Shown here piece after piece: positions 1-8,549 of a stretch of DNA of 64,000 bases. The DNA lies in assembly GCA_050943475.1 (NCBI GenBank), contig JBMNPF010000003.1:173474-237473 (forward strand), read 5' to 3'. Position 1 is the stretch's first letter; every line of letters starts with the position of its first letter. The notes under the pieces were generated by a model that had not been told where the DNA came from, ran no database searches, and saw only the letters and a list, made by a program, of their open reading frames with translations. This stretch comes from Metaruminococcus_A sp050943475 (GTDB taxonomy: Bacteria; Bacillota; Clostridia; Oscillospirales; Ruminococcaceae). The translations under genes and the position numbers were made by a program.

Positions 1-515
1 CACATGGGGATTGGACGCGCGCCGGTGGATTCCAGGACTGCTTTGATCTTGTCGCTGGAACGGCTCTTGTCGCAGATGGAAATCTCGTCGCCTTCTTTTA
101 CGAGGAAGGAAGGAATGTTGACCTTTTTGCCATTGACGAGGTAGTGGTTGTGAACAACCAACTGTCTGGCCTCTGCTCTGGAAGTTGCGAAGCCCAGGCG
201 GTAAACAACATTGTCAAGGCGGGTCTCAAGGATACGGAGGAGGTTTTCACCGGTCATGCCGGCTTTACGCTCTGCCATATCGAAATATTTTGCGAACTGG
301 CTTTCCAGGACGCCGTAGTAACGTCTGGTTTTCTGTTTCGCTCTCAGCTGAATACCATATTCAGACACTTTTTTGCGGCTTTGACCGTGCTGGCCAGGGG
401 CATAGCCTCTTCTGGCGAAGGCACATTTATCGGAATAGCAGCGTTCGCCTTTGAGGAACAGTTTCTGTCCTTCACGGCGGCACATTCTGCATACCGCGCC
501 GGTATATCTTGCCAT
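1..515 (-). CDS. rpsD: 30S ribosomal protein S4, 3' end outside window
   Basis: Primary 16S rRNA-binding protein of the small subunit body; in many bacteria also a translational repressor of the alpha operon. About 171 N-terminal residues are visible from MARYTGAV. Cysteines 9, 12, 26 and 31 form the zinc-binding cluster of the C+ form of S4. The S4 RNA-binding domain (RLDNVVYRLGFA, then RQLVVHNHYLVNGK) follows. The C-terminus is cut by the window edge. It lies 17 nt after rpsK, which is the usual alpha-operon order; rpoA and rplQ would be expected beyond the edge. Confidence 0.97.
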   Translation of the reverse strand, partial: MARYTGAVCRMCRREGQKLFLKGERCYSDKCAFARRGYAPGQHGQSRKKVSEYGIQLRAKQKTRRYYGVLESQFAKYFDMAERKAGMTGENLLRILETRLDNVVYRLGFATSRAEARQLVVHNHYLVNGKKVNIPSFLVKEGDEISICDKSRSSDKIKAVLESTGARPIPM

Positions 516-532
516 TTCGTTACACCTCCAAA

Positions 533-934
533 TTAGACACGTCTTCTTTTCGGCGGACGGCAGCCGTTGTGCGGAATCGGGGTGACGTCTTTAATCATAG
601 TCACCTCAAGGCCTGCGGACTGCAGTGCGCGGATAGCAGCCTCACGTCCAGAGCCAGGGCCCTTGACGAAAACTTCAACCGTTTTAAGGCCGTGCTCCAT
701 AGCCGCTTTTGCAGCGGTTTCAGCAGCGGTCTGGGCTGCAAACGGGGTGGATTTTCTGGAACCGCGGAAGCCGAGGCCGCCGGCGGAAGCCCAAGAAATT
801 GCATTGCCCTGCGTGTCGGTAATGGTTACCATTGTATTATTGAAAGTGGACTGGATATGAACGGCGCCACGCTCAATGTTTTTACGTTCACGACGTCTGC
901 GGACAGTCGTCTTCTTAGCATTCTTAACAGCCAT
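533..934 (-). CDS. rpsK: 30S ribosomal protein S11
   Basis: Platform protein of the 30S subunit near the mRNA exit. The 133 residues match the family length. It has the conserved core HIQSTFNNTMVTITD and ends with HNGCRPPKRRRV, the typical S11 C-terminus. It sits between rpsM (19 nt upstream) and rpsD, as in the alpha operon. Confidence 0.98.
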   Translation of the reverse strand: MAVKNAKKTTVRRRRERKNIERGAVHIQSTFNNTMVTITDTQGNAISWASAGGLGFRGSRKSTPFAAQTAAETAAKAAMEHGLKTVEVFVKGPGSGREAAIRALQSAGLEVTMIKDVTPIPHNGCRPPKRRRV

Positions 935-953
935 GTGTTCTTATCCTTTCCTG

Positions 954-1322
954 TTATTTCTTTTTGTTCGCAACCGTCTTAACCGGGCCTTTGCGGGTAC
1001 GCGCATTGGTTTTGGTTCTCTGGCCACGGACAGGCAGGCCTTTGCGGTGGCGAACGCCACGGTAGCAGCCAATTTCGATTAACCGTTTGATGTTGAGCGC
1101 GGTGCTTCTGCGAAGGTCACCTTCAACCTCAAGGTTTTTGTCGATGTAATCACGAAGCGCGGCCTCGTCGGCGTCGGTCAAATCCTTTACTCTGGTGTCA
1201 GGATTGATGCCGGTTGCCTCAAGGATTCTCTTCGCGGTTGCATCACCGATGCCGTAGATATAAGTGATACCAACTTCGATTCTCTTATCTCTCGGCAAGT
1301 CAACTCCAGCTATACGAGCCAT
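954..1322 (-). CDS. rpsM: 30S ribosomal protein S13
   Basis: Head protein of the 30S subunit that contacts 5S rRNA/L5 and P-site tRNA. It starts MARIAGVDLPRDKR, contains the H2TH-like motif with YIYGIG, and ends in a basic tail ARTRKGPVKTVANKKK. The length of 122 residues is normal. A GGAGG-type ribosome binding site precedes the ATG. Confidence 0.98.
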   Translation of the reverse strand: MARIAGVDLPRDKRIEVGITYIYGIGDATAKRILEATGINPDTRVKDLTDADEAALRDYIDKNLEVEGDLRRSTALNIKRLIEIGCYRGVRHRKGLPVRGQRTKTNARTRKGPVKTVANKKK

Positions 1323-1441
1323 TTTCTACCTTGCACCTCCAGTGCTTGACGAAAGCCCTTCCCTCCCTGTGTATTACAGGTTTACAGGAACTCATTTTCG
1401 TCTGCTTGAAATTTATATGGATTTATTGCGAAACAAAGTAA

Positions 1442-1555
1442 TTAACCCTGGCGCTGTTTATGCTTCGGGTTCTGGCAGATTACCATGATGCGCCCTTTGC
1501 GCTTGATAACCTTGCATTTTTCACAAATAGGTTTTACCGAAGGTCTTACTTTCAT
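1442..1555 (-). CDS. rpmJ: 50S ribosomal protein L36
   Basis: Translating the minus strand from the ATG at 1555 gives 37 residues beginning MKVRPSVKPICEKC and ending KHKQRQG. Cys11, Cys14, Cys27 and His32 form the zinc site of the C+ type of L36. It lies between infA and rpsM, its normal place in Firmicutes. About 120 nt separate it from rpsM, with no further gene visible there. Confidence 0.97.
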   Translation of the reverse strand: MKVRPSVKPICEKCKVIKRKGRIMVICQNPKHKQRQG

Positions 1556-1616
1556 TTGAAATACCTCCTAACGAGCGCCGGACCGTAGCGTTCCGCTCTG
1601 GCCGGACAACATTCGG

Positions 1617-1835
1617 TTATTTGGAGCGCCAGGTAATGCGCCCCTTTGTTAAATCGTACGGTGACATTTCAACGGTCACCTTATCGCCTGGCAGAATGCG
1701 GATAAAATTCATCCGCAGCTTGCCGGATATATGAGCCAGAATCTTATGGCCGTTTGCAAGTTCCACCTGGAACATGGCATTCGGCAGGGATTCTACAACA
1801 GTACCTTCAATTTCGATGACATCATCTTTCGCCAA
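1617..1835 (-). CDS. infA: Translation initiation factor IF-1
   Basis: Small S1/OB-fold factor that occupies the ribosomal A site during initiation. The 72 residues starting MAKDDVIEIEGTVVESLPNAMF are near identical to the family consensus, including KLRMNFIRILPGDKVTVEMSPYD. It follows the KOW gene by 18 nt and precedes rpmJ. Confidence 0.98.
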   Translation of the reverse strand: MAKDDVIEIEGTVVESLPNAMFQVELANGHKILAHISGKLRMNFIRILPGDKVTVEMSPYDLTKGRITWRSK

Positions 1836-1853
1836 GCAAATACCTCCCTATCG

Positions 1854-2114
1854 TCAATCTGCTTCCGAGCAGGCGCCATACTGGAAAGGCCAGAGGAGCC
1901 GCCGGAGCATTTTATCACTGTGGATTTCGCCTAATACAAGGGTTTGCCGCAGAACGATAAGGTGTTTGGGGTTTTTGCGTTTTGGACGCTCCAGCAGGCG
2001 GTATTTTCCGTCTGCCACAAGCGGCCAGCCCTCTGAAAACCCTGTGACCACGCCGTAGCTGCCTGCGTCATGACCTGCCGTGGATTTTACCACTGAGCCC
2101 TCCGTCAGCTGCAT
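1854..2114 (-). CDS. KOW domain RNA-binding protein, L14e-like
   Basis: An 86-residue protein of the small KOW family often found between map and infA in Clostridia. The N-terminal half (MQLTEGSVVKSTAGHDAGSYGVV) has the KOW pattern of a beta-strand and conserved glycines. The lysine/arginine stretch RPKRKNPKH suggests RNA contact. I chose the ATG at 2114 because GAGGTGG lies 5 nt upstream; an in-frame GTG at 2123 would overlap that site. The family resembles eukaryal L14e, and its role in bacteria is not firmly established. A ribosome-associated function is inferred from context. Confidence 0.85.
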   Translation of the reverse strand: MQLTEGSVVKSTAGHDAGSYGVVTGFSEGWPLVADGKYRLLERPKRKNPKHLIVLRQTLVLGEIHSDKMLRRLLWPFQYGACSEAD

Positions 2115-2124
2115 TAAAACCACC

Positions 2125-2874
2125 TCACGCCCTTGTCAGGATGACAGGACCGTCGCGTGTAATTGCAATGGTGTGTTCGAAATGTGCCGAAAGACTGCCT
2201 GAGGCCGTTTTAACCGTCCAGCCGTCCGCAAGCACGTTCACGTCCTCGCCCTTGATGTTGATCATGGGTTCGATTGCCAGCGTCATACCCGCTGCGAGCC
2301 GCACGCCCCGCCCTGCGGGACCATAGTTCGGAACTTCTGGGGATTCGTGAAGCTCATGCCCCACACCGTGGCCAACAAACTGTTTGACAACCGCGTAGCC
2401 CCTGCTTGTGACATAGGATTCAATCGCGTGCGACACATCGCCGAGGCGGTTGCCAACGCGCGCCATTTTTATGCCTTCATAAAGGCTCTGCTCGGTGACA
2501 TTCATGAGCTGCCTTGCTTCCGGCGAAACGTCGCCGACAGCATAGGTAGCTGCGTTGTCGCCGTGGTATCCATCCACATAGGCGCCTACATCCACCTTGA
2601 CGATGTCCCCGTTCTGGATAATCCGCTTTTTACTCGGAATACCGTGGATAACCTCGTCATTGAGTGAGATGCATGCGCTTCCAGGAAAGCCGCCATACCC
2701 TAAAAAGGACGGTTTTGCCCCCTGTGAGAGGATGAATTCCCGGATAATCATGTCAAGCTCGTAGGTGCTCATGCCTGCTTCCAGCCGCTCGCCGGCAAGC
2801 TCTAACGCCTGGGCGGAGATGGTGGTTGCCTTGCGCATGCGCTCGAGTTCACGAGCCGTTTTGAGCGAAATCAT
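2125..2874 (-). CDS. map: Methionine aminopeptidase, type I
   Basis: Removes the initiator methionine from nascent proteins. The 249 residues have the pita-bread fold metal ligands: Asp95, Asp106, His169 (FVGHGVGHELHE), Glu202 (IEPM) and Glu233 (HFEHT). His77 in VIHGIP matches the conserved substrate-binding histidine. The usual short type Ia length is seen, with no N-terminal zinc-finger extension. It starts 2 nt after adk ends, so the two genes are almost certainly cotranscribed in the spc operon. Confidence 0.97.
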   Translation of the reverse strand: MISLKTARELERMRKATTISAQALELAGERLEAGMSTYELDMIIREFILSQGAKPSFLGYGGFPGSACISLNDEVIHGIPSKKRIIQNGDIVKVDVGAYVDGYHGDNAATYAVGDVSPEARQLMNVTEQSLYEGIKMARVGNRLGDVSHAIESYVTSRGYAVVKQFVGHGVGHELHESPEVPNYGPAGRGVRLAAGMTLAIEPMINIKGEDVNVLADGWTVKTASGSLSAHFEHTIAITRDGPVILTRA

Positions 2875-2876
2875 GT

Positions 2877-3509
2877 TTAAGCCTCCACAGCTTTAATGGT
2901 CAGTGCAGTGGTATCTTTCACTTCTTCCTGACCAACGACGACGACGAGTTTACCGGCTTTTTCATAATAACCCTTCAAAGGCTCGGTCTGCTCATGGTAG
3001 ACCTGCAAGCGCTCTTTGACGGTATCCGGATGGTCGTCTTTGCGGAGCACGGTCTTGCCGCCGCACTTGTCGCAGACGCCTTCCGTTTTGGAGGGTTTAT
3101 ACTCCAGGTGGTAGGAGGCGCCGCACGTTTCACAGACCCGTCTGCCGGAAAGCCTTGCCATGATTTTTTCATCCGGGACCTCGATATCGACAACGCGGTC
3201 GATGACGATACCCATTTGGTCAAGGGCTTCGGCCTGCGGGACGGTACGCGGAAAACCGTCCAGAATAAAGCCGTTTTTGCAGTCGTCCTTCGCGAGGCGC
3301 TCTTTGATGATGCCGATGACAATGTCATCCGGCACCAGTTTTCCCTCATCCATATAGGACTTGGCTTTCAGCCCCATTTCGGTGCCGTTTTTGAGTGCTT
3401 CACGAATGATGTTGCCGGTGGAAATGGTTGGGATACCGAGGTGTTCGGAAATAACCTCTGCCTGGGTCCCTTTACCAGCGCCCGGCGCACCTAAAAAAAT
3501 CAGGTTCAT
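2877..3509 (-). CDS. adk: Adenylate kinase
   Basis: Interconverts ATP and AMP with two ADP. The P-loop GAPGAGKGT is at residues 7-15, the AMP-binding segment follows, and FILDGFPRT is at about 81-89. The LID domain carries Cys126, Cys129, Cys146 and Cys149, a structural zinc site typical of Gram-positive adenylate kinases. The length of 210 residues is in the usual range for the long form. It lies between secY and map, as in most Firmicutes. Confidence 0.98.
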   Translation of the reverse strand: MNLIFLGAPGAGKGTQAEVISEHLGIPTISTGNIIREALKNGTEMGLKAKSYMDEGKLVPDDIVIGIIKERLAKDDCKNGFILDGFPRTVPQAEALDQMGIVIDRVVDIEVPDEKIMARLSGRRVCETCGASYHLEYKPSKTEGVCDKCGGKTVLRKDDHPDTVKERLQVYHEQTEPLKGYYEKAGKLVVVVGQEEVKDTTALTIKAVEA

Positions 3510-3522
3510 AACGTTCCTCCCG

Positions 3523-4809
3523 TTATTCTAAAAAGCCTTTGTGGTGTCTCATCGTAATCTGGGATTCGAGGGTGCGCATGGTCTCCAGCGCAACGCCGAC
3601 GACAATCAGGATAGAAGTACCGCCGATGGCAATGTTGATCCCGCTGATGTTGGTGAAGATAATCGGGAAAATGGCAACGATGCCAAGGAAGATTGCCCCG
3701 ACAAAGGTAATTTTGGAAAGAACCTTGGAAATAAAATCGCTGGTGGGCTTGCCCGGACGGATACCCGGAATTGCACCGCTGTTCTTGCGGAGATTATTGG
3801 CAATTTCGACTGGATTATACTGGATAGCGACATAGAAATAGTTAAACGCTATGATCAGCAGGAAGTAGATGATACCGTACCAGATGCTGGTATAGCTGAA
3901 CACATCCACAAACCCTTTCCAGAACGTGCCGTCCTCCGGTTTGAAGAACGCTGCAATGGTGCCCGGAATGGAAACGAACGAGCTTGCAAAAATGATTGGC
4001 ATAACGCCGCTCATGCTCACCTTAATTGGAATATGGGAATTCTGGCCGCCGTACATTTTGCGCCCAACCACACGTTTGGCATACTGAACCGGGATTCTGC
4101 GTTCGGCGTTGGTCATAACAACGATAAACGCAATCATCGCGATAAAGATGACAACAATCAGCGGGATGAGGACGTAGTAAAGCGGATTGCCCAGCTGCAG
4201 GTACTGGATGGCGGTGCTAATCATAGCAGGACCGCGCGAAATAATACCCGCAAACAGGATGATGGAAATGCCGTTTCCAATTCCTTTTTCGTTAATGCGC
4301 TCGCCGAGCCAGACGATAACCGCGGTACCGGCTACGAAAGTAACCACGATAATTGCCGCAACAAAGAAGCCGGCAAAACCGGTGCGGTGCTCACTGGTAA
4401 TTGCGCCGACGTTAACCATTAAGAAATAATACATAATGGCCATAACAAGCGCAAGGGCGAAAGTGACATAACGGGTAATTTTTGCAATTTTCTTGCGCCC
4501 GGTGTCGCCCTCTTTGGCCATACGCTCCAGCGGAGGAATGGCAACCGTGAGCAGCTGTATGATAATGGATGCATTGATGTACGGCATAATCGACATGGCA
4601 AAAATAGTTGCCTGTGCGAAAGAACCGCCCGTCATAATATCCAAAAAGCCGAGATTGTTGGTATCAATCATGGCTTTTAATGCAGCCGGGTCAAGAAAAG
4701 GAACTGGAATTGCTGAGCCAATACGGAAGATGACAATAATCATCAGGGTATAAAGGAGCTTTTTCCTTGTTTCAGGAACAGCCCAGGCATTCCTTATCGT
4801 CTGAAACAT
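3523..4809 (-). CDS. secY: Preprotein translocase subunit SecY
   Basis: Central channel of the Sec translocon in the cytoplasmic membrane. The 428 residues show about ten hydrophobic membrane segments and the conserved stretches ALGIMPYINASI-like (AMSIMPYINASIII) and RRIPVQYAKRVVG. I placed the start at MFQTIRNAWAVP because GGAGGT lies four bases before that ATG; a longer reading frame begins ten codons upstream. It lies between rplO and adk. Confidence 0.97.
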   Translation of the reverse strand: MFQTIRNAWAVPETRKKLLYTLMIIVIFRIGSAIPVPFLDPAALKAMIDTNNLGFLDIMTGGSFAQATIFAMSIMPYINASIIIQLLTVAIPPLERMAKEGDTGRKKIAKITRYVTFALALVMAIMYYFLMVNVGAITSEHRTGFAGFFVAAIIVVTFVAGTAVIVWLGERINEKGIGNGISIILFAGIISRGPAMISTAIQYLQLGNPLYYVLIPLIVVIFIAMIAFIVVMTNAERRIPVQYAKRVVGRKMYGGQNSHIPIKVSMSGVMPIIFASSFVSIPGTIAAFFKPEDGTFWKGFVDVFSYTSIWYGIIYFLLIIAFNYFYVAIQYNPVEIANNLRKNSGAIPGIRPGKPTSDFISKVLSKITFVGAIFLGIVAIFPIIFTNISGINIAIGGTSILIVVGVALETMRTLESQITMRHHKGFLE

Positions 4810-4862
4810 TGTGACCTCCATTCCGTCTGAAAACGACAATGTACTTTAAGACTGCCGGTCAC

Positions 4863-5303
4863 TTATAAAACCTCTGCCGCGCCGCCTGCTTTTTCAATCT
4901 TCTCTTTTGCGCTTGCAGAGAATGCAGCAGCTTTGACGGTGAGCTTTTTGGTGAGCTCGCCATTGCCAAGGATTTTGATGCCGTCCAGCTCTTTGCGGAC
5001 AACGCCGGCCTTGACAAGCGCCTCGGCGTCAACAACTGCGCCGTCCTCAAACTTATTCAAGTCTGCAACGTTCACAATGGAATACCGGGTCGCAAAAATA
5101 TTGTTAAAGCCTCTCTTCGGGACACGTCTCTGAAGTGGCATCTGGCCGCCTTCAAAGCCCGGGCGTACGCCGCCGCCCGAACGGGCGTTCTGTCCCTTAT
5201 GGCCTTTACCGGCTGTTTTGCCGTTTCCGGAACCAGCGCCGCGACCTTTGCGTTTCGCGTCCTGGTTGGAACCAGCCGCCGGAGTCAACTCATGCAGTTT
5301 CAT
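4863..5303 (-). CDS. rplO: 50S ribosomal protein L15
   Basis: 23S rRNA-binding protein of the large subunit. The 146 residues start MKLHELTPAAGSNQDAKRKGRG, with the glycine/arginine-rich N-terminal extension (GSGNGKTAGKGHKGQNAR) that threads into rRNA. The start follows GGAGG with good spacing; an in-frame ATG ten codons upstream lacks one. Confidence 0.97.
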   Translation of the reverse strand: MKLHELTPAAGSNQDAKRKGRGAGSGNGKTAGKGHKGQNARSGGGVRPGFEGGQMPLQRRVPKRGFNNIFATRYSIVNVADLNKFEDGAVVDAEALVKAGVVRKELDGIKILGNGELTKKLTVKAAAFSASAKEKIEKAGGAAEVL

Positions 5304-5372
5304 ACTAAACCTCCGTTCCGCCGCTTTTTGCAAGCGGCAAATGTGTCAGGGGAACTGTTCCTTGCAGGAACC

Positions 5373-5558
5373 TTAGCCTTCAACGACCTCTACGAGGTGG
5401 GAAACCTTGGCAATTTTGCCTTTGGTGGCGTCATTGTCCGGCTGAGCGGAAACATCGCCGATTTTGCGAAGGCCAAGCGATTTAACCGTGGCGATCTGGT
5501 CGTCTTTTCTACCGGAAAGCCCTCTCACGAGCTTTACGTGAATCATTTTCTCTGCCAT
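5373..5558 (-). CDS. rpmD: 50S ribosomal protein L30
   Basis: A 61-residue bacterial-type L30 with the conserved IHVKLVRGLSGRKDDQIATVKSLGL segment split over the ferredoxin-like fold. It lies between rpsE (15 nt upstream) and rplO, the conserved spc-operon order. Confidence 0.97.
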   Translation of the reverse strand: MAEKMIHVKLVRGLSGRKDDQIATVKSLGLRKIGDVSAQPDNDATKGKIAKVSHLVEVVEG

Positions 5559-5573
5559 GAGGGTAAGCCTCCC

Positions 5574-6074
5574 TTATCCTAAAATTTCTTTGACCGATTT
5601 GCCTCTGATTTCAGCCATCTGCTCAGCAGTGCGGAGGGAAGCAAGTCCATCAATGGTGGCCCTTACGACGTTGCAGGGATTGTTGGAACGCAGAGCCTTG
5701 GTTCTGATGTCCTTAATCCCGGTAACCTCGATAACGGCACGAACCGGGCCGCCAGCGATAACGCCGGTACCTTCCGGAGCGGGGTTCATCAGAACACGGC
5801 CAGCGCCGAATTTACCAATGACCTCGTGCGGGATGGTGGTGCCGCGGATGGAAATCTTCTTTAAGTTCTTCTTGGCATCTTCAATCCCCTTGCGGATTGC
5901 GTCCGGAACCTCGCCGGATTTACCAAGACCGAAACCCACGATATCATTGCCGTCACCGACAACAACGAGAGCCGCGAACTTGAAGATACGGCCGCCCTTT
6001 ACCGTTTTGGAAACACGGTTGATGGCAACCACTTTTTCTTTCAAATCGTATGCGTTAGCATCTATAATAGCCAA
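5574..6074 (-). CDS. rpsE: 30S ribosomal protein S5 (TTG start)
   Basis: Translation-fidelity protein near the decoding centre. It has the N-terminal S5 domain (KEKVVAINRVSKTVKGGR) and a C-terminal ribosomal S5 domain (GTGVIAGGPVRAVIEVTGI). I call the start as TTG at 6074, giving MAIIDANAYDLKEK and 166 residues, because AGGAGGT sits 6-7 nt upstream. The longer ATG frame starting at 6107 would overlap rplR by 19 nt and has no such site. Confidence 0.93.
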   Translation of the reverse strand: MAIIDANAYDLKEKVVAINRVSKTVKGGRIFKFAALVVVGDGNDIVGFGLGKSGEVPDAIRKGIEDAKKNLKKISIRGTTIPHEVIGKFGAGRVLMNPAPEGTGVIAGGPVRAVIEVTGIKDIRTKALRSNNPCNVVRATIDGLASLRTAEQMAEIRGKSVKEILG

Positions 6075-6088
6075 ATGAATACCTCCTC

Positions 6089-6448
6089 TTAAAACTTGAG
6101 GCCGCATTCGCGGGCTCCCTCAGCCAGTTCCATAATACGGCCGTGGTAGATGTAACCGCCGCGGTCAAAAACGACCTCTTCGATACCCTTCTCCAAAGCT
6201 TTCTTAGCAACCAACTGGCCTACTTTACGAGCGCCCTCCTTATTGGAGCCGCTGCCTTCAAAATCCTTTTCATTCGACGAAGCTGCAACAAGGGTTACAC
6301 CGTTGATGTCGTCGATGATCTGGGCATAGATGTGTTTGGAGGAGCGGAAAACATTCAGGCGCGGACGTGCGGGAGTACCACTGATTTTGGCACGCACCCT
6401 GCGGTGTCTTTTAATTCTGGAATTGGTTCCAGCAGACTTTTTCACCAT
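6089..6448 (-). CDS. rplR: 50S ribosomal protein L18
   Basis: Binds 5S rRNA in the central protuberance. The 119 residues include RLNVFRSSKHIYAQIIDD and VFDRGGYIYHGRI, both standard L18 motifs, plus a basic N-terminus. It sits between rplF and rpsE. Confidence 0.98.
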   Translation of the reverse strand: MVKKSAGTNSRIKRHRRVRAKISGTPARPRLNVFRSSKHIYAQIIDDINGVTLVAASSNEKDFEGSGSNKEGARKVGQLVAKKALEKGIEEVVFDRGGYIYHGRIMELAEGARECGLKF

Positions 6449-6469
6449 TACCTAGTCAACTCCTTTCAA

Positions 6470-7015
6470 TTACTTCTTGCCCTTACCGGCCTTGCCTTCT
6501 TTGCGCTGGACGTACTCGTCAACGTACCTAATACCCTTGCCTTTATACGGCTCCGGCGGACGTTTCTCACGGACTTCAGCGGCAAACTGGCCAACTTTCT
6601 GTTTGTCAGGACCGGAAATGATAATCTTGTTCGGGGACGGAACTTCGATGGAAATACCATCAATCTCCGGGCAGACAACCTGGTGGGAATAACCGAGGTT
6701 CATAACAAGGTCTTTGCCCTGCTTTGCTGCACGGTAGCCGACGCCGTTGATTTCGAGCTCTTTGGAAAAGCCTTTGGTGACGCCCTCAACCATGTTGGAG
6801 ATGAGGGTACGGGTCAGGCCGTGAAGGCTTTTGTGCTCTTTGTCTTCGCTGGGGCGGGCAACATTGATGATTGCGCCGTCAAGCGAGACCAGCATATCTT
6901 CATGGAAATCTCTTTCCAGGGTTCCCTTAGGACCTTTTACAGCGATGTGGTTACCGCTGATTTTGACTTCTACGCCGGAGGGAACATCGATGGGTTTTCT
7001 TCCTATACGAGACAT
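6470..7015 (-). CDS. rplF: 50S ribosomal protein L6
   Basis: Large-subunit protein near the factor-binding site. The 181 residues start MSRIGRKPIDVPSGVEVKI and contain the two L6 repeats with VKGPKGTLERDF and the C-terminal RPPEPYKGKGIRYVDE signature. Confidence 0.98.
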   Translation of the reverse strand: MSRIGRKPIDVPSGVEVKISGNHIAVKGPKGTLERDFHEDMLVSLDGAIINVARPSEDKEHKSLHGLTRTLISNMVEGVTKGFSKELEINGVGYRAAKQGKDLVMNLGYSHQVVCPEIDGISIEVPSPNKIIISGPDKQKVGQFAAEVREKRPPEPYKGKGIRYVDEYVQRKEGKAGKGKK

Positions 7016-7030
7016 ACGACGTGAACCTCC

Positions 7031-7429
7031 TTACCAGATGAATGCGAGGACTTCGCCGCCGACGTTCGCTTTACGCGCCGCCTTATCGGTCATGATGCCC
7101 TTGGAAGTGGAAAGAATTGCCACGCCAAGGCCTTTCATAACTTTGGGCATATCCTCAACATTTGTATAAATACGCAGGCCGGGTTTGGAGACCCTGCGCA
7201 GGCCTGTGATAACCTGAGATTTATTCTCACCGTATTTCAAAGTGATACGGATGAGACCCTGCTTCCCGTCTTCGACGACCTGGAAGCTTTTAACATAACC
7301 CTCGTCAACAAGAATCTGGGCAATTGCCTTTTTCATGTTGGATGCGGGTATATCCACCGTGTCATGTTTTGCTGTATTTGCATTCCGGATACGGGTGAGC
7401 ATATCAGCAATCGTATCGGTGATTTGCAT
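7031..7429 (-). CDS. rpsH: 30S ribosomal protein S8
   Basis: Binds the central domain of 16S rRNA. The 132 residues begin MQITDTIADMLTRIRNANTAKHD and end in the conserved GVAILSTSKGIMTDKAARKANVGGEVLAFIW. It follows rpsN by 27 nt. Confidence 0.98.
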   Translation of the reverse strand: MQITDTIADMLTRIRNANTAKHDTVDIPASNMKKAIAQILVDEGYVKSFQVVEDGKQGLIRITLKYGENKSQVITGLRRVSKPGLRIYTNVEDMPKVMKGLGVAILSTSKGIMTDKAARKANVGGEVLAFIW

Positions 7430-7456
7430 GCCGTCAACCTCCTTTGCTTCTAGCCT

Positions 7457-7642
7457 TTACCAGCTTGCTTTTTTCACGCCTGGAATCTGGCCTTTGTAAG
7501 CCAGCTCCCTGAAGCAGATACGGCAGATGCCATATTTCCGCAGGTAAGCGTGCGGTCTTCCGCAGATTTTACACCTGTTATAGGCACGGGTGGAAAACTT
7601 CGGCTCTCTCTGCTGTTTTACCTTCATGGACGTTTTCGCCAT
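7457..7642 (-). CDS. rpsN: 30S ribosomal protein S14, zinc (type Z) form
   Basis: A 61-residue S14 with the zinc ligands Cys24, Cys27, Cys40 and Cys43 (CKICG and CRICF). This short zinc form is the one found inside the Firmicutes spc operon. A zinc-independent paralogue, where present, is encoded elsewhere and none is seen in this window. Confidence 0.98.
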   Translation of the reverse strand: MAKTSMKVKQQREPKFSTRAYNRCKICGRPHAYLRKYGICRICFRELAYKGQIPGVKKASW

Positions 7643-7656
7643 TTGTGTTTCCTCCC

Positions 7657-8196
7657 TTATCTCTCAAACGGAGCGCCGAACAACGTAAGCAGTTCACGCG
7701 CTTCTTCGTCGGTTTTCGCGGTGGTGACGAAGCAGATATCCATACCGCGGACCTTGTCGATTTTATCGTAGTCAATTTCCGGGAAGATAAGCTGTTCTTT
7801 GAGGCCCATGTTGTAGTTGCCGCGGCCGTCGAAAGAGTTCGGGTTAATGCCGCGGAAGTCTCTTACACGGGGGAGAGCAACGTTGAACAGACGGTCAACG
7901 AACTCATACATACGCTCAGCGCGCAGGGTAACCTTTGCGCCGATGTCCATGCCCTCACGGAGCTTGAAGTTAGCAACGGATTTTTTCGCCTTGCAGACGA
8001 CGGGTCTCTGGCCGGTGATAGCAGCCAGGTCGCCGACGATGGCGTCAATCATTTTAGAGTTGTCGCGGGCTTCGCCGCAACCAACGTTGATAACAACCTT
8101 TTCAAGCTTCGGAATCTGCATGACACTTTTATAGCCAAACTTTTTCATCATTGCAGGTGCGATGTCTTTCACATAAGCATCTTTCAGTCTTGCCAT
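7657..8196 (-). CDS. rplE: 50S ribosomal protein L5
   Basis: Binds 5S rRNA and contacts P-site tRNA. The 179 residues contain the signature IPKLEKVVINVGCGEA and the C-terminal DICFVTTAKTDEEARELL. It lies between rplX and rpsN in standard order. Confidence 0.98.
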   Translation of the reverse strand: MARLKDAYVKDIAPAMMKKFGYKSVMQIPKLEKVVINVGCGEARDNSKMIDAIVGDLAAITGQRPVVCKAKKSVANFKLREGMDIGAKVTLRAERMYEFVDRLFNVALPRVRDFRGINPNSFDGRGNYNMGLKEQLIFPEIDYDKIDKVRGMDICFVTTAKTDEEARELLTLFGAPFER

Positions 8197-8215
8197 GAAA
8201 ATCTTTCCTCCTCAC

Positions 8216-8533
8216 TTAAAAGGTTGCGCCGCATTTTTTGCAAAGGCGCTCTTTTTTGCCGTCCTCATTGACCTTATGGCCAACGCGGGTTGGCTTTTTG
8301 CACTTCGGGCAGACAAGCTGCACCTTACATGCATAAATTGGGGACTCAGCTTTGACAATACCGCCGGTCTCGCCCATTCTTCTCGGTTTTACGTGTTTGC
8401 TGATGATGTTGCAGCCTTCCACGATAACCTTCTGCTCAGACGGGCTGACTTCAAGGACTTTGCCCTGTTTGCCGCGGTCTCTGCCGGTCAGGATCACGAC
8501 GTTGTCGTCGCGTTTTACGTGTACTTTATTCAT
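8216..8533 (-). CDS. rplX: 50S ribosomal protein L24 with C-terminal zinc ribbon
   Basis: Assembly initiator of the large subunit. The N-terminal KOW motif (VVILTGRDRGKQGKVLEV) is followed by the L24 core. Cys75, Cys78, Cys98 and Cys101 (CPKC and CKKC) give a C-terminal zinc-ribbon-like site, so this looks like the cysteine-bearing form of L24. Length is 105 residues. Confidence 0.97.
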   Translation of the reverse strand: MNKVHVKRDDNVVILTGRDRGKQGKVLEVSPSEQKVIVEGCNIISKHVKPRRMGETGGIVKAESPIYACKVQLVCPKCKKPTRVGHKVNEDGKKERLCKKCGATF

Positions 8534-8549
8534 TTAAGTGCACCTCCAA